DNA of 64,000 bases from an uncultured Acetatifactor sp. (GTDB taxonomy: Bacteria > Bacillota > Clostridia > Lachnospirales > Lachnospiraceae): contig CANPXL010000002.1 in the NCBI GenBank assembly GCA_947586055.1, positions 1-64,000 of the forward strand. The letters are read 5' to 3'. Both the position numbers and the translations under genes were made by a program. Positions 28,975 through 39,679 of the stretch are shown here, in pieces. The notes under the pieces were generated by a model. That model searched no databases, was not told where the DNA came from, and saw only the letters and a list, made by a program, of their open reading frames with translations. Each line of letters opens with the position of its first letter. Position 1 is the stretch's first letter.

Positions 28975-31230
28975 TCAGCGCTCTTTCTCCATTTGCTCCC
29001 TGAGCATTGTTGAACTGACCTTCTCCGTATACGGGAAGAAAACAATATCCGCCCCGTTTTTTTTCAGAAATTCCTGATCAGCAAGCCAGTCTGTATTTTC
29101 CCCGTGATCATCCCCCGAGAACTGTACGTCAAAATGAAATAACCGATAAGCATCCCGTATGGAAGCATAATCCTCAGGCAGCGCCTCCACCTGGTCCGCG
29201 TACCGACAGGCCCGGATCACCTCGACGCGATCCTCACAGGGAATCACAGGATACCTGTCTTTCAGCCGGAATACCGCTTCATCCGGAACCACCCCGACAA
29301 TCAGGTAATCACAGAGTTCTTTCGCCCGGCGCAGCAGATTGACATGGCCCACATGAAACAGATCGAAAACTCCCGCCACATAACCGATGTGGTATTTTTT
29401 CGGGCCAGTATCCTTTTCGGCTGTCCCGCCCCCAACATTCAACGGCACCGTCCGGGATTCCCTGACATATACCTTTCCTGGATCAAAAACACAATAATCC
29501 TTTACCCCCAGCTCTTCCAGCTGCCTGGCCACCGACAGATAATTTTTGATGCAGATCAGGACCTTATACTCCCCCTTCTTTAACGTGGCGAAAATCTCCG
29601 GGGAAACGACCTGCACCCCTTTCAGGGACTGCCCCCATCTGCTCTCATCGTTATCCACAATGGCAAATACCGGATACTCTTTTCCGTACATTCCCAGAAA
29701 CTTCTTTGCAAAATTCCCGGAACCAAACAAAATCAGTTTTCCGGATCCGGCATTTTTAAAAATATCTACGAACAGTCTCTGATACTCGTTCTCGGAATAG
29801 TTCATGCGAAGCCGATTAGTCTGAACCGTATCCGCATTTCTGCGACATTTTTCGTGGTAGACCCTCAGTTTGTCTTCCTTGCGCAAATCCCTCAAAAATT
29901 CCCATTCCATCCTTCTCCAATGCTGCAGATCTTCCGTCAGGCCATACCGGTCAAACAGCTTTTCCATCGGCAGAATTTTCTGACACTCCAGATTTCCCGC
30001 ATAAAACGTGGTGATCATGCGTGTGACGATCGCATTGGCAGGATAGTTCTCCTTACAAAATTCCTGGTCATAAAATACAAACCGGCCGTCTGCATAAAAA
30101 CTGTTTAGCGGCACCAGATCCAGATAGCCCCTCCGCAGAATTGCCCCCCGGCCGTCCCCCCTGTCCGGCTCTACTGTATCCGAAGACTGCAGAATCATAT
30201 CCCGAAATCGATCCATCTCCTGCAGGAACTTTCCCAAATCCGCGAAAAGGAGCCTTTTCAGATAAACCTGTCCCACTTCTCCGTCTATATATGGCATTGT
30301 ATAAACGTCATTCTCCAGGCGGGCTTCCACCATCGGCACACCATGAGCCTGCAGGTCCTGTCCATGCTCCAAAAGACTTCTCAGCCGTTTCCTCCCTTCC
30401 GGATATGCAGCACGCTTTTCTACAATTCCGGAACTTCGTATGATCGTCAGAAGCGCATCGTCCCTGCCCCTCTCCATGGACGCCGTCACATGAAGCACAT
30501 CCGAAAGCTGCCCGTCTACCGTACATTCCGCCAAGTATGCATTTGCCATCTCATGAAACATGCCGTTCTTTATCAATCCGTCATATAAACCTTCTTCTTC
30601 CAGAAAAACAGAGTCCGGGTGGTCATAACATGGAAAAACCCTGTTACTCAGACTCTCATTGGGAAGATAATCCTCCCTGTAAAACAGCATGGGATTGTCC
30701 AGATTAGGCAGCACAGAATAAAACTGCACCTGCGTCCATTCTGTCCTTTCCAACATTTCCCGCATTTCTGCTCTGCTATAGCAATGTCCGCAAAAGACAT
30801 CTTCCTTCTTTGCATAAGCTCTCCGATAACCCTCAACTCCGTCAAAACTCCTCTCCGTATAAGGATCGCGGTCACCACAGAAAAACCGAAGTCCCAATCG
30901 GTTGTTCATACCCAACAGCATAACACCCTGCGGGGCTAACATCTCCCGCAGATTCTGAAGCAAGATTTCCGGCCTCCGGAAACGTTCCCATGCAGCCGCA
31001 CACACGATATAATCAAATGTGCCTGTCTTTGTTTTTTCCTCAGACAGCAATTCCTGTCCCAATCGGTTTTCAGGCAAAAGACACGTCAACTGTCCCGTCC
31101 GTTCCGCCAGAACCTCCGCCAGCGCATCATCCCGACTCCCAAGATATAATATCCGGCTTTCCGGCCGGAAATTGTACCAACAAATCAATCCTTTTTGTAT
31201 GGATCTGATCAGTTCTTCTGTCTGTTCCAA
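28975..31230 (-). CDS. Multidomain: SAM methyltransferase-like + kinase-like + Rossmann module + TagD-like cytidylyltransferase
   Basis: LYLGSRDDALAEVLAE; GYLDLVPLNSFYADGRFVFYDQEF; LILFGSGNFAKKFL...VDNDESRWG; GYVAGVFDLFHVGHVNLLRRAKELCDYLIVGV; TTG start 31230 with AAAGGAG. Confidence 0.75.
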   Translation of the reverse strand: MEQTEELIRSIQKGLICWYNFRPESRILYLGSRDDALAEVLAERTGQLTCLLPENRLGQELLSEEKTKTGTFDYIVCAAAWERFRRPEILLQNLREMLAPQGVMLLGMNNRLGLRFFCGDRDPYTERSFDGVEGYRRAYAKKEDVFCGHCYSRAEMREMLERTEWTQVQFYSVLPNLDNPMLFYREDYLPNESLSNRVFPCYDHPDSVFLEEEGLYDGLIKNGMFHEMANAYLAECTVDGQLSDVLHVTASMERGRDDALLTIIRSSGIVEKRAAYPEGRKRLRSLLEHGQDLQAHGVPMVEARLENDVYTMPYIDGEVGQVYLKRLLFADLGKFLQEMDRFRDMILQSSDTVEPDRGDGRGAILRRGYLDLVPLNSFYADGRFVFYDQEFCKENYPANAIVTRMITTFYAGNLECQKILPMEKLFDRYGLTEDLQHWRRMEWEFLRDLRKEDKLRVYHEKCRRNADTVQTNRLRMNYSENEYQRLFVDIFKNAGSGKLILFGSGNFAKKFLGMYGKEYPVFAIVDNDESRWGQSLKGVQVVSPEIFATLKKGEYKVLICIKNYLSVARQLEELGVKDYCVFDPGKVYVRESRTVPLNVGGGTAEKDTGPKKYHIGYVAGVFDLFHVGHVNLLRRAKELCDYLIVGVVPDEAVFRLKDRYPVIPCEDRVEVIRACRYADQVEALPEDYASIRDAYRLFHFDVQFSGDDHGENTDWLADQEFLKKNGADIVFFPYTEKVSSTMLREQMEKER

Positions 31231-31374
31231 AGGGAGTTCTCCTTTCTGTCTAATAATCGTACATACTATAATATATTGTACATGTGATTTGAGAATATTA
31301 GTTATTTCCTTACATCCGCATTCTTCAAATAAAAGACATATACTATGCGAAATCAAAATACTACACCATTTCAT

Positions 31375-32736
31375 TTATATTTTATCATTCGCATTGTTGC
31401 TACGGCAGTATTTCAAAATCACTGAATCAACTCGATAAATATTTTTAAAACCATATTGTTCAAGATTCATATATAGTTCATATTGATTCTTTTCAGCCAC
31501 AGCCAAAATAACGGCACTACTTTCCGAAAAATCCTGAAGTTCACACAATTCCTGTATGGGAATTCCTCTGTATTCCGTCTCTTCATCAGACCGCATTGTT
31601 ACAGCAAAGCAATAAGGTTTTTTCCCCTTTTTCAAAAAAGTTTTCGCTAAAAGTTTTCCTATTTTCCCTGCTCCATATATTATGACCTGGGGGTATTTCT
31701 CTAATTTTTGGAAAAAAATGTCTATATAAATTATATCATTTTTTATTTTACAAAACTCCAGTCTGACATCCATTGTTTTTTTTGCTGTTTTATCATAAAA
31801 ACTATCTAAATCTGTTATTACTTCCTGCAATTCTTTCCATACAAAATCCGGAAATGCCTCTTTATCAATTTTCCCTCGATGCAAATCCTTTTCAAAAGAG
31901 GACCTCAAACGAAGTAAAAGCGCATATTGATATGCAATGTCAACACGATAGTAATGGTTAAAATAATCCCGATATTTAGATGCCAAAAAATATTTTTCCA
32001 ACTTTGGAAACGAACACCATACATCATGAAAACGTTCTTCGACCCATTCATATTCTTCAAATACACAAAATATTTTTTTTGGATTTTTCAGAGAAGAGTC
32101 AGGATTATCTATCCGATAGTGCAAAACAGGCGTTCCCAAAAAGAATACTTTTTCTGCCAAAAGCCATCCTTGAAGTGCAAAAGAAATATCCTGAAAAGAT
32201 GCTCCTGGAGTTTCATGAAATATAATATGGTTTTTTTCCAAAAAATCTCTACGATATAGTGCGGACCAAATTGTATCTGCAAGGAATAAAATTGACGGAG
32301 TACTATGCACAGAAATTAATTTCCCTTTTTGATATTCTCGCATACGATCTGCAAAATCATCGCGGCCATTTTGATGTCGAAAATATTCACCTTTAACAAT
32401 ATCCGCATCAGAATTAACGGCCGCATTATAAAGCGTTTCCAGCATATTGCGTTCCGCATAATCATCACTTTCTACAATCGCTATGTATTCTCCTCTTGCC
32501 TTCGCAAGTCCCAAATTCATACTATTCCCATATCCTGTATTTGGTTTATTAAAAATTTGTATACGAGAATCTTCTTGACTATATTTCTTCAAAATTTCAC
32601 TTGATGTATCAGTTGATCCATCGTTTATACAAAGAATTTCAATATCCTGCATCGTTTGTGCAATTAAAGACTCAAGACATTTCGCAACATATTTTTCTAC
32701 ATTGTAAACAGGGACTATCACAGATACTTTTAACAT
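31375..32736 (-). CDS. GT2 glycosyltransferase with C-terminal Rossmann-like module
   Basis: VSVIVPVYNVEKYVAKCLESLIAQT...VESDDY; C-terminal VIIYGAGKIGKLLAK. Confidence 0.88.
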   Translation of the reverse strand: MLKVSVIVPVYNVEKYVAKCLESLIAQTMQDIEILCINDGSTDTSSEILKKYSQEDSRIQIFNKPNTGYGNSMNLGLAKARGEYIAIVESDDYAERNMLETLYNAAVNSDADIVKGEYFRHQNGRDDFADRMREYQKGKLISVHSTPSILFLADTIWSALYRRDFLEKNHIIFHETPGASFQDISFALQGWLLAEKVFFLGTPVLHYRIDNPDSSLKNPKKIFCVFEEYEWVEERFHDVWCSFPKLEKYFLASKYRDYFNHYYRVDIAYQYALLLRLRSSFEKDLHRGKIDKEAFPDFVWKELQEVITDLDSFYDKTAKKTMDVRLEFCKIKNDIIYIDIFFQKLEKYPQVIIYGAGKIGKLLAKTFLKKGKKPYCFAVTMRSDEETEYRGIPIQELCELQDFSESSAVILAVAEKNQYELYMNLEQYGFKNIYRVDSVILKYCRSNNANDKI

Positions 32737-32771
32737 GCAGTTTATACCTTTTCTTTCCTCTTTTTCACATT

Positions 32772-33950
32772 TTACAGTTCTAATTTTACGGGCGGTTTCC
32801 ATAAAATTTTCTTTTCTGAAATCCCTTTATCTATTAATTCACCCCGAATTTTATAAGATAATTCCTTTTCTTTTACAGCAATTACTATATAATCATACTC
32901 ACAATTAAAAATGCACTCCGGAGAAACAATTGGTGCCTGGTTCATACTCTTTTTCTTCCATTCCCGATCAACCCATAATACTATATGTAAATTGGTTTGC
33001 CTATAAAGTTGCCTATAATAATCTTTCCCCACCTTTCCAGCACCATATAATACTATTTTCTTATTCCTCTCCATTTCTGTATAGGGAAATAAATTTGTAA
33101 TACTCTGCGTATCCAGAGAAAATCCCATATACCATGTAATATAATGCGTACGAAGTGCAATAAATAATTGCAACTGATGAATAAGACTTTCCTTTTGTGA
33201 ATGTGTTTGAAATGCTTCTTTTAATGTCAGATATAAGCAATTTAAATCTTTCATATATGTGCAATTTTCAGAACGCATAATTGAATCTGCTCTATATTGG
33301 TAATAATAAAAAATCTCATGCGTTATGCAGACAGCTTCTGTATCTAAAATATATCGATATAAAAAATCCCTATCTTCTCCCTGAGAAAGAGAAATTTCAA
33401 TATTTTGAGCAACTTTTTTTGCCAGTTTCGCTTTAAACATTTTATTAACCAAAAAAGGCAGCAGTCCATCTTCAAAGCTATCGTGGAACACGATCATATT
33501 AGAAATAAGATACTCTAATTTATCTCCTTTTGTATAAATTCCCGGTTCAAAAGCATCTGTTCGAATCCTATATTCACCGTTACTATTTTCACAATAACAT
33601 CCAGAAGTAACCATATCGCATTCTCCAATTTGCCCAATTAAAGTTTCCACCATTCTAGTATCAATTTTGTCATCTGCATCCACAAAACATATAAACTCTC
33701 CGTGAGCTTCTTGAATACCCCTTTTTCTTGCAGATGCTGCTCCTAAATTATTTTGATGGATTATTCTAACACGTGTATCCATTTTGGCAATGTTATCGCA
33801 TATTTCAGATGATCCATCTATGGAACCATCATCTATAATAATAACCTCTATGTCTTGATATGTTTGATTCAAAATGCTTACCATGCATCCCAAAAGATAC
33901 TTCTTAACATTGTAAACAGGAATTATAATTGTCACCATTTTTTTACTCAT
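32772..33950 (-). CDS. GT2 glycosyltransferase with C-terminal Rossmann-like module
   Basis: VTIIIPVYNVKKYLLGCMVSILNQTYQDIEVIIIDDGS; C-terminal IVLYGAGKVGKDYYRQ. Confidence 0.9.
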   Translation of the reverse strand: MSKKMVTIIIPVYNVKKYLLGCMVSILNQTYQDIEVIIIDDGSIDGSSEICDNIAKMDTRVRIIHQNNLGAASARKRGIQEAHGEFICFVDADDKIDTRMVETLIGQIGECDMVTSGCYCENSNGEYRIRTDAFEPGIYTKGDKLEYLISNMIVFHDSFEDGLLPFLVNKMFKAKLAKKVAQNIEISLSQGEDRDFLYRYILDTEAVCITHEIFYYYQYRADSIMRSENCTYMKDLNCLYLTLKEAFQTHSQKESLIHQLQLFIALRTHYITWYMGFSLDTQSITNLFPYTEMERNKKIVLYGAGKVGKDYYRQLYRQTNLHIVLWVDREWKKKSMNQAPIVSPECIFNCEYDYIVIAVKEKELSYKIRGELIDKGISEKKILWKPPVKLEL

Positions 33951-35560
33951 TGTTTTTCATCCATTTTAAAAATTTTCTTGCGAATAAATTCTGCCGCTCG
34001 AATACCTGCACGTCCGTCCTCATGAATACCATACTGTTTCAAAAAAATATTAACTGCCCTATCATATTTCTCTTTTTTAAAATTTAAAATACATTTTTCC
34101 AATTCATCGTCGCATTCAGAAATCGGAAACGGAAGTTCATCATATTTTATCAAAAACCCTCTTTCTTTTTCAACATACATGTTTCTATCTGGAGCATATA
34201 AAAAAGTAGGCTTATTAATATATGCGCCTTCAAACATAATACTTGAATAATCCGTAATCAACACATCTGAGGCCGCCACCAATTCCTCACTGTTAAAATA
34301 ATCCCCGGCATCTCTAACATTTGCATGTTCAAATAATGCACCAGTTTCTAAACACAGGCCCGGATGAACTCGCATCATAAAATACCAGTTTCCATTCCAT
34401 TTTTGCTTTAAAACATCAAGCAATTTTTCTATATTTAAAGGAACGAAGGGCTTATAATCATTTTTTAACTGTTGATTTCTATATGTCGGTACATACAAAC
34501 ATAATTTTGCTTTTTTCTCTATTTTGAAATATTTGTACACTTTCTCCTTTACAGAATCATCAAAAAGAATGTCTGAGCGGGGAGAGCCTACTCTGACAGC
34601 CTCTCCTTGAAATCTAAAACCGCTCCTACACGCTTCTTCATCAAATGCGCTCCCGGAAAAAAGATAATCCATTCTAGCTCCGTCACTTTTTATTATCTCT
34701 TGCAATTTTTCAGATTTTTGCACATCATAGTCATCCAAGAAAAATTTTTTTAAAGTGATGCTTGACCAATGCTTTACCTGAATATATGTTTGCCCTTGTT
34801 TCTTTTTAATGTCCTGAGGAACAATATCATCAAATATCCACAATCTAGCTGTTGCCATTTCATAAGTAAACTCTCTTTGATTTCTATGCAAGATCAGTCG
34901 GACGCCTTCTGGTTTTTCTATGTTTAAATCCTCCACAATCCAAACAATGTCGAATTCTTTCCCCCATTTTAGTAACGCTTTTGTAATCTCTATTGCATGT
35001 CCTCCATATATTCCAATTAACATCACAATTTTTTTGGGATCAATTTTCTGCTTCCAACACCATTCCATATATTCAAGCAACACATCTTCCTGTACTTTAT
35101 CACCTAATTGCTTACGCCTATTGTACTCCAGCATCAGCAGAAAATAGTAATGTGTAATTTTCATTTCTTTCAATTGTGCAATTAACGATGTATAACTATT
35201 AATTACAGTTACAAGTATAATAACATCCTGTCCCTGATTTCTCCGTAAAGTATCCGGACTTTGTATATATATTCCAGCATATTCTGTTCGTTCAGCATCT
35301 GGACATATCTCAGCCAACTTCTTATTTTGCTTCTTTACATTATTATCTAACACCCCTTCCAGCTTTATTTCCCCATAGCAATTACGCAGAAGATAACCCA
35401 TACCATTCCCACTTCCAAGAGCATATATCTTCTTTCCTTTAGCATCTTCCTTTAAAATTTCCCATGTCTGTTTTTGTAAATTTATCTCATTACATATATG
35501 CCTGTTCTCTTCTATTGCCCTTGCTATCATATCCATTCTACACATGTCCTCACATTTCAA
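33947..35560 (-). CDS. CDP-glycerol glycerophosphotransferase-like protein with N-terminal Rossmann-like module
   Basis: N-terminal IYALGSGNGMGYLL...VLDNN; TagB/TagF-like MMRVHPGLCLE...LITDYSSIMFEGAYINKPTFLYAPD. Confidence 0.87.
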   Translation of the reverse strand: MKCEDMCRMDMIARAIEENRHICNEINLQKQTWEILKEDAKGKKIYALGSGNGMGYLLRNCYGEIKLEGVLDNNVKKQNKKLAEICPDAERTEYAGIYIQSPDTLRRNQGQDVIILVTVINSYTSLIAQLKEMKITHYYFLLMLEYNRRKQLGDKVQEDVLLEYMEWCWKQKIDPKKIVMLIGIYGGHAIEITKALLKWGKEFDIVWIVEDLNIEKPEGVRLILHRNQREFTYEMATARLWIFDDIVPQDIKKKQGQTYIQVKHWSSITLKKFFLDDYDVQKSEKLQEIIKSDGARMDYLFSGSAFDEEACRSGFRFQGEAVRVGSPRSDILFDDSVKEKVYKYFKIEKKAKLCLYVPTYRNQQLKNDYKPFVPLNIEKLLDVLKQKWNGNWYFMMRVHPGLCLETGALFEHANVRDAGDYFNSEELVAASDVLITDYSSIMFEGAYINKPTFLYAPDRNMYVEKERGFLIKYDELPFPISECDDELEKCILNFKKEKYDRAVNIFLKQYGIHEDGRAGIRAAEFIRKKIFKMDEKQ

Positions 35561-35569
35561 GCAAAAACG

Positions 35570-36790
35570 CTAATATATTATTTCATTAATACCAAAAAGC
35601 TTAATATCTGGCCTCATTTTTTTTACCCTTAACCCTATTATTTCTATATCAAAATAAGGAATTACAATAATGTTCTTTATATTATCCGCCAGCTTATCTA
35701 TTGTAACAATTGGAATGCCTTCATATTCCAGCGCACGAGGTCTGCTTTCAATAATACAGACAGCATTTATCTTATCATTTAATTCTTCAAGCAATAAATT
35801 CAGCAATTCTCCTTTTCCCCAAATGGCAACATCTCCTGTCATCTCTTTAGGAAGAACTATAACATCTCCCTTTTGCTTCATCCGAATCCATCGAATTAAT
35901 AATTCCCGATAAAATTTTGTTTTTTCTCTCGCAGATTTACCGCCAAAAAGAAATAAGAATTCTTCTTCACATTCTTTTGTACACATTATCTCCTGTGGAA
36001 AACAAAACTTTTCTACATGTCCTGCGTTGTAATTTTCAGTTTCCCCTTGCATACATATATTAAATCCGCAATGCAGACCTGAACCATCAAACCCTATATT
36101 ACGAATAAGGGGTCTATATGAACTCAAACAATATCCACCTTTCTTAATAATATTTAAAGTCCAGAAAACATCCCATGCATCACAGTCACCCTGTACATTT
36201 CCTGTCAGCATTGTTTCCAAGTCATTTCCCCATACCCGAAGTCTTTCTTTTGCTGCAGAGTCCTTTTTTATTTCATTCAAAATATTATAATTTTCTTCAT
36301 ATATTGCCCATTTTTTGCGCCATGTACCCCAGCCATAAGAGCAACTTCTACCATTAAAGTACGCGTCATCTGTTTTTCGTGTTGACAAAATAACATCCCA
36401 TTGATATCCACTTACAGAATACACTTTCTCTACATCCTCATATGTTTCCAAAGCAGAAACCATAAAGCGCATAAATTGATAATCCGGAACGCAATCGTCT
36501 TCTATCACAATAACCGCATCGCATTCTTTTAACACATAATTAATCCCTGAAACAATTGATTTTGCACAACCTTTATTGTTTTCTGATACATGTATCTGTG
36601 TTTCACAAAAATCAATATTATTTATTATTTGATTTACCTTATGCCATTCTTCAACATTTGTTTTTTCATTTATTCCATCCTGAAAAATATACAATTGTTC
36701 TGGTAATATATCATTTTTTTTCAGTGCATCAAGTACTCTTTGAGTATGTCCGCTTCTATGCCAAGTAAATAAAATCGTTCCTATTTTCAT
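35570..36790 (-). CDS. Glycosyltransferase (GNT-I/GT2-like) with C-terminal Rossmann-like module
   Basis: ILFTWHRSGHTQRVLDALKKN...VIVIEDDCVPDYQFMRFM; C-terminal VAIWGKGELLNLLL. Confidence 0.75.
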   Translation of the reverse strand: MKIGTILFTWHRSGHTQRVLDALKKNDILPEQLYIFQDGINEKTNVEEWHKVNQIINNIDFCETQIHVSENNKGCAKSIVSGINYVLKECDAVIVIEDDCVPDYQFMRFMVSALETYEDVEKVYSVSGYQWDVILSTRKTDDAYFNGRSCSYGWGTWRKKWAIYEENYNILNEIKKDSAAKERLRVWGNDLETMLTGNVQGDCDAWDVFWTLNIIKKGGYCLSSYRPLIRNIGFDGSGLHCGFNICMQGETENYNAGHVEKFCFPQEIMCTKECEEEFLFLFGGKSAREKTKFYRELLIRWIRMKQKGDVIVLPKEMTGDVAIWGKGELLNLLLEELNDKINAVCIIESRPRALEYEGIPIVTIDKLADNIKNIIVIPYFDIEIIGLRVKKMRPDIKLFGINEIIY

Positions 36791-36848
36791 TCTAACTAAT
36801 CTCCAAAATTTAATTTTATCTTTTATTCCAAAATTTGCCAATTATATA

Positions 36849-38351
36849 TTAAGGAATCAGCAGAACCTGTTGATTTAGTATTAGGCCTTTTTCTTTTAAA
36901 AAATATATTGCTTCTTCTTTTCCATCTAAAAAACTGATACCATAAAAAAAAGAATTGACAAACGGTACATCAGACAATTTAATAATCGGAATTTCCTCTA
37001 AATATCCACTTTTTTCTTCATCAATGAACGCTTTTATTTGTAACATCGGACACATTATCTTCAACAAACGATACGCTATTTTTCCTCTTTTACCTGCGCC
37101 CCAAATATAGATACATCCTTCTTTCAATTTTTCTTTTAAAAAACAATAATAAAACCCATGGCGAGGTATTCCATGCTTTGAACAGTCCAATAACTGCTCT
37201 ATTTCCTGTGCCTGTTTTGCTATACTCCAATAAATCTCCGTTTCCCTACGTTCATTCACTTCTAATATATATTTGTAATACAAATTAATTTGTTCTTTCA
37301 CCCGATCCCTTGCAAAGCATTCTGCCCAAGTACAAGCAGCATTAATATGTATTTTTTTAATTTCTCCGTTCTTATGGTAACGTAAACACTCCTTTACGCT
37401 TTCAGCAATCGCTTCTTTCGAAAAGTTCTCACTGATAAAAGAATTTTTTTTATTCTGAAACACTTCTGGCACTCCTGCCACTGGCGTAGAAATAATAGTC
37501 AAATCATAAGTGACCGCTTCAACAATTGACGAGGGAAAAGATTCGAATGTGCTGGCACATAACAAACAATCCGCATTTTCCAAAAGTTCCGATACATCAC
37601 TTACAAAATCATAAAACTTGACTTTATGGCTGAGACCATGCTCCATTACATACTCTTTACATTTTATCGCATATTGCGACGTAGCATGACCTGCAATTTC
37701 TAGTCGCAACTTACCTTCCCTCAGCAATGGTTCTAACGCTTGAATTGCAATTAACTGGTTTTTCCTGGAGCACACCGTTCCTAACATTAATACATTCAAT
37801 TCTTTTTTTCTGTAAACTTCTTTTTTCTTAATATTCTTCAACTCCGCAACAGGACGTATACATCTGGATTCTATTCCTAATTTACTGCTCCATATATTGG
37901 CATACAAATTTGAATCGCACAGATGATACGCCGGGAAAATATTTTGCCTGCAAATATCCAACTCCTGCTCTTCAATTTGATATATATTCATTAGATGAGG
38001 AATTTGCATTTTCCGTGAAACATACTCCACTGCAAGATTAAGCTGGACACTGTGGAAAAAATCTATACTCTCTTCCCTGGCAAATTTTTCTATTTCTGAA
38101 ACATTTGCCATAGCTCTCGTTATATCAATATCAGAAAAGTTAATCGAAATATTATAACGGATTCCTCGATATTTTATTCCCTGCTTATCACATCGCTTTG
38201 CATATTCGGCATTTGGATTTCCATCTGCATCTGTGGGTATCACCACAATTACACAATACTCTTCTGACATTAAAACCGCCTGTTTCAAAAGCAGGTTTCC
38301 CGCCCCTCCCAGACCATTTGCTGTATCCAAGAAATATGCAATCTTCTTCAT
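36849..38351 (-). CDS. GT4-type glycosyltransferase with C-terminal Rossmann-like module
   Basis: LGTVCSRKNQLIAIQALEPLLREGKLRLEIAG...LLCASTFESFPSSIVEAVTYDL; C-terminal IYIWGAGKRGKIAYRLLK. Confidence 0.88.
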   Translation of the reverse strand: MKKIAYFLDTANGLGGAGNLLLKQAVLMSEEYCVIVVIPTDADGNPNAEYAKRCDKQGIKYRGIRYNISINFSDIDITRAMANVSEIEKFAREESIDFFHSVQLNLAVEYVSRKMQIPHLMNIYQIEEQELDICRQNIFPAYHLCDSNLYANIWSSKLGIESRCIRPVAELKNIKKKEVYRKKELNVLMLGTVCSRKNQLIAIQALEPLLREGKLRLEIAGHATSQYAIKCKEYVMEHGLSHKVKFYDFVSDVSELLENADCLLCASTFESFPSSIVEAVTYDLTIISTPVAGVPEVFQNKKNSFISENFSKEAIAESVKECLRYHKNGEIKKIHINAACTWAECFARDRVKEQINLYYKYILEVNERRETEIYWSIAKQAQEIEQLLDCSKHGIPRHGFYYCFLKEKLKEGCIYIWGAGKRGKIAYRLLKIMCPMLQIKAFIDEEKSGYLEEIPIIKLSDVPFVNSFFYGISFLDGKEEAIYFLKEKGLILNQQVLLIP

Positions 38352-38441
38352 ATATTTCCTTTCATAATATTTAACATTTCTATTCCTTAATGTGGTTTTA
38401 TTAATATAAAATGAAACCTTGCATTTCCATAACAACAAATC

Positions 38442-39530
38442 TTATTTTCTTTCAAATTTACTGTACTGTTCCGCCAACATATTGATTGTAACATAATATT
38501 TAACTCCTGCTCTTTTTAACTGCTCTATAACCTCATCAGTCCCTTTCCTTATGGCAATGAGTACAGGGAAATTAATAATTTTATCCGGGTCAAATGACTT
38601 TATTTCTTTTCCACACAGCATGTCTCTGTTATTTCTGTTGTTATCATAAAAACATATTATATTTAAATTAGTTTTACTCAAAATTTCCCCGTATCGGGCT
38701 CCCCATATCCCTGCTCCGAAAATGACAATATCTTTAACAGCATTATTCCATACAGATTTTATAATATGCTCTAACAGAGACGGTTGCTCAGTTATTGCGT
38801 CATTCAGTTTTGTCAATTTTTCAGTTTCATTCAGCAACATTGCTGTTTTCGTCAAATCTGGACTTTGTCTAAAATACTTCTTGGCAACCTGCAGTGCTTC
38901 CTTTTCAGTCTCTCTATATAGTTTTACTGAAATACCTCCCCATCGAAAATTTGCAATTATTTCATCTATATAGTAAAATTTTACTTTTTTGCTATATAGC
39001 CTTAACATCAGTTCATAGTCTGCAGCAATTTTATAATGTGTATCAAACACTCCAAATTGATCATATATCTTTTTTTTAATGAAAACCGTGGGATGCATTA
39101 TAACCATTCGCTGCCAAAGTTGTTCCACCGGCGCAGGCTTACTAACCCATTTTTCATTTTCTGCTCTAATCATATTGACATTTCCATGTACCAATTCTGT
39201 ATCATATTTTTCAAATACATTTACTATTTTTTTTATTGCATCACATTCATACCAATCATCACTATTAATAATTCCAATTATATCTCCCCGCGCATGCTGG
39301 ATTCCTTTATTCATTGCATCATAAAGTCCCTGATCTGCTTCACTTACATAATAGGCTAGTTGATTTTCATATTGTTTTATTATTTCCTGTGTGCCGTCAG
39401 TTGATAAACCATCAATAATAATGTACTCAATATTTTTATATGTCTGATTCAGTACACTGTTGATTGTTTGTTCTATTGTTTTTTTGGCATTACGAACTAC
39501 AGTAATAATGCTAACTTTCATATTGCGCAC
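38442..39530 (-). CDS. GT2 glycosyltransferase with C-terminal Rossmann-like module
   Basis: MKVSIITVVRNAKKTIEQTINSVLNQTYKNIEYIIIDGLSTDGT; C-terminal IVIFGAGIWGARYGEIL...FYDNN. Confidence 0.9.
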   Translation of the reverse strand: MRNMKVSIITVVRNAKKTIEQTINSVLNQTYKNIEYIIIDGLSTDGTQEIIKQYENQLAYYVSEADQGLYDAMNKGIQHARGDIIGIINSDDWYECDAIKKIVNVFEKYDTELVHGNVNMIRAENEKWVSKPAPVEQLWQRMVIMHPTVFIKKKIYDQFGVFDTHYKIAADYELMLRLYSKKVKFYYIDEIIANFRWGGISVKLYRETEKEALQVAKKYFRQSPDLTKTAMLLNETEKLTKLNDAITEQPSLLEHIIKSVWNNAVKDIVIFGAGIWGARYGEILSKTNLNIICFYDNNRNNRDMLCGKEIKSFDPDKIINFPVLIAIRKGTDEVIEQLKRAGVKYYVTINMLAEQYSKFERK

Positions 39531-39679
39531 ATTATATCCCTTTACAAAATGAAATCCTAAATATTATATGATTTTCGTCTATTCAAACCGTAAAATTCGA
39601 AATTTTATCTATGCTATTTACTTTTTGCGACATAATTTTAATCATGTTTTAATGTATTCTAACACAATGCACTTTATCA

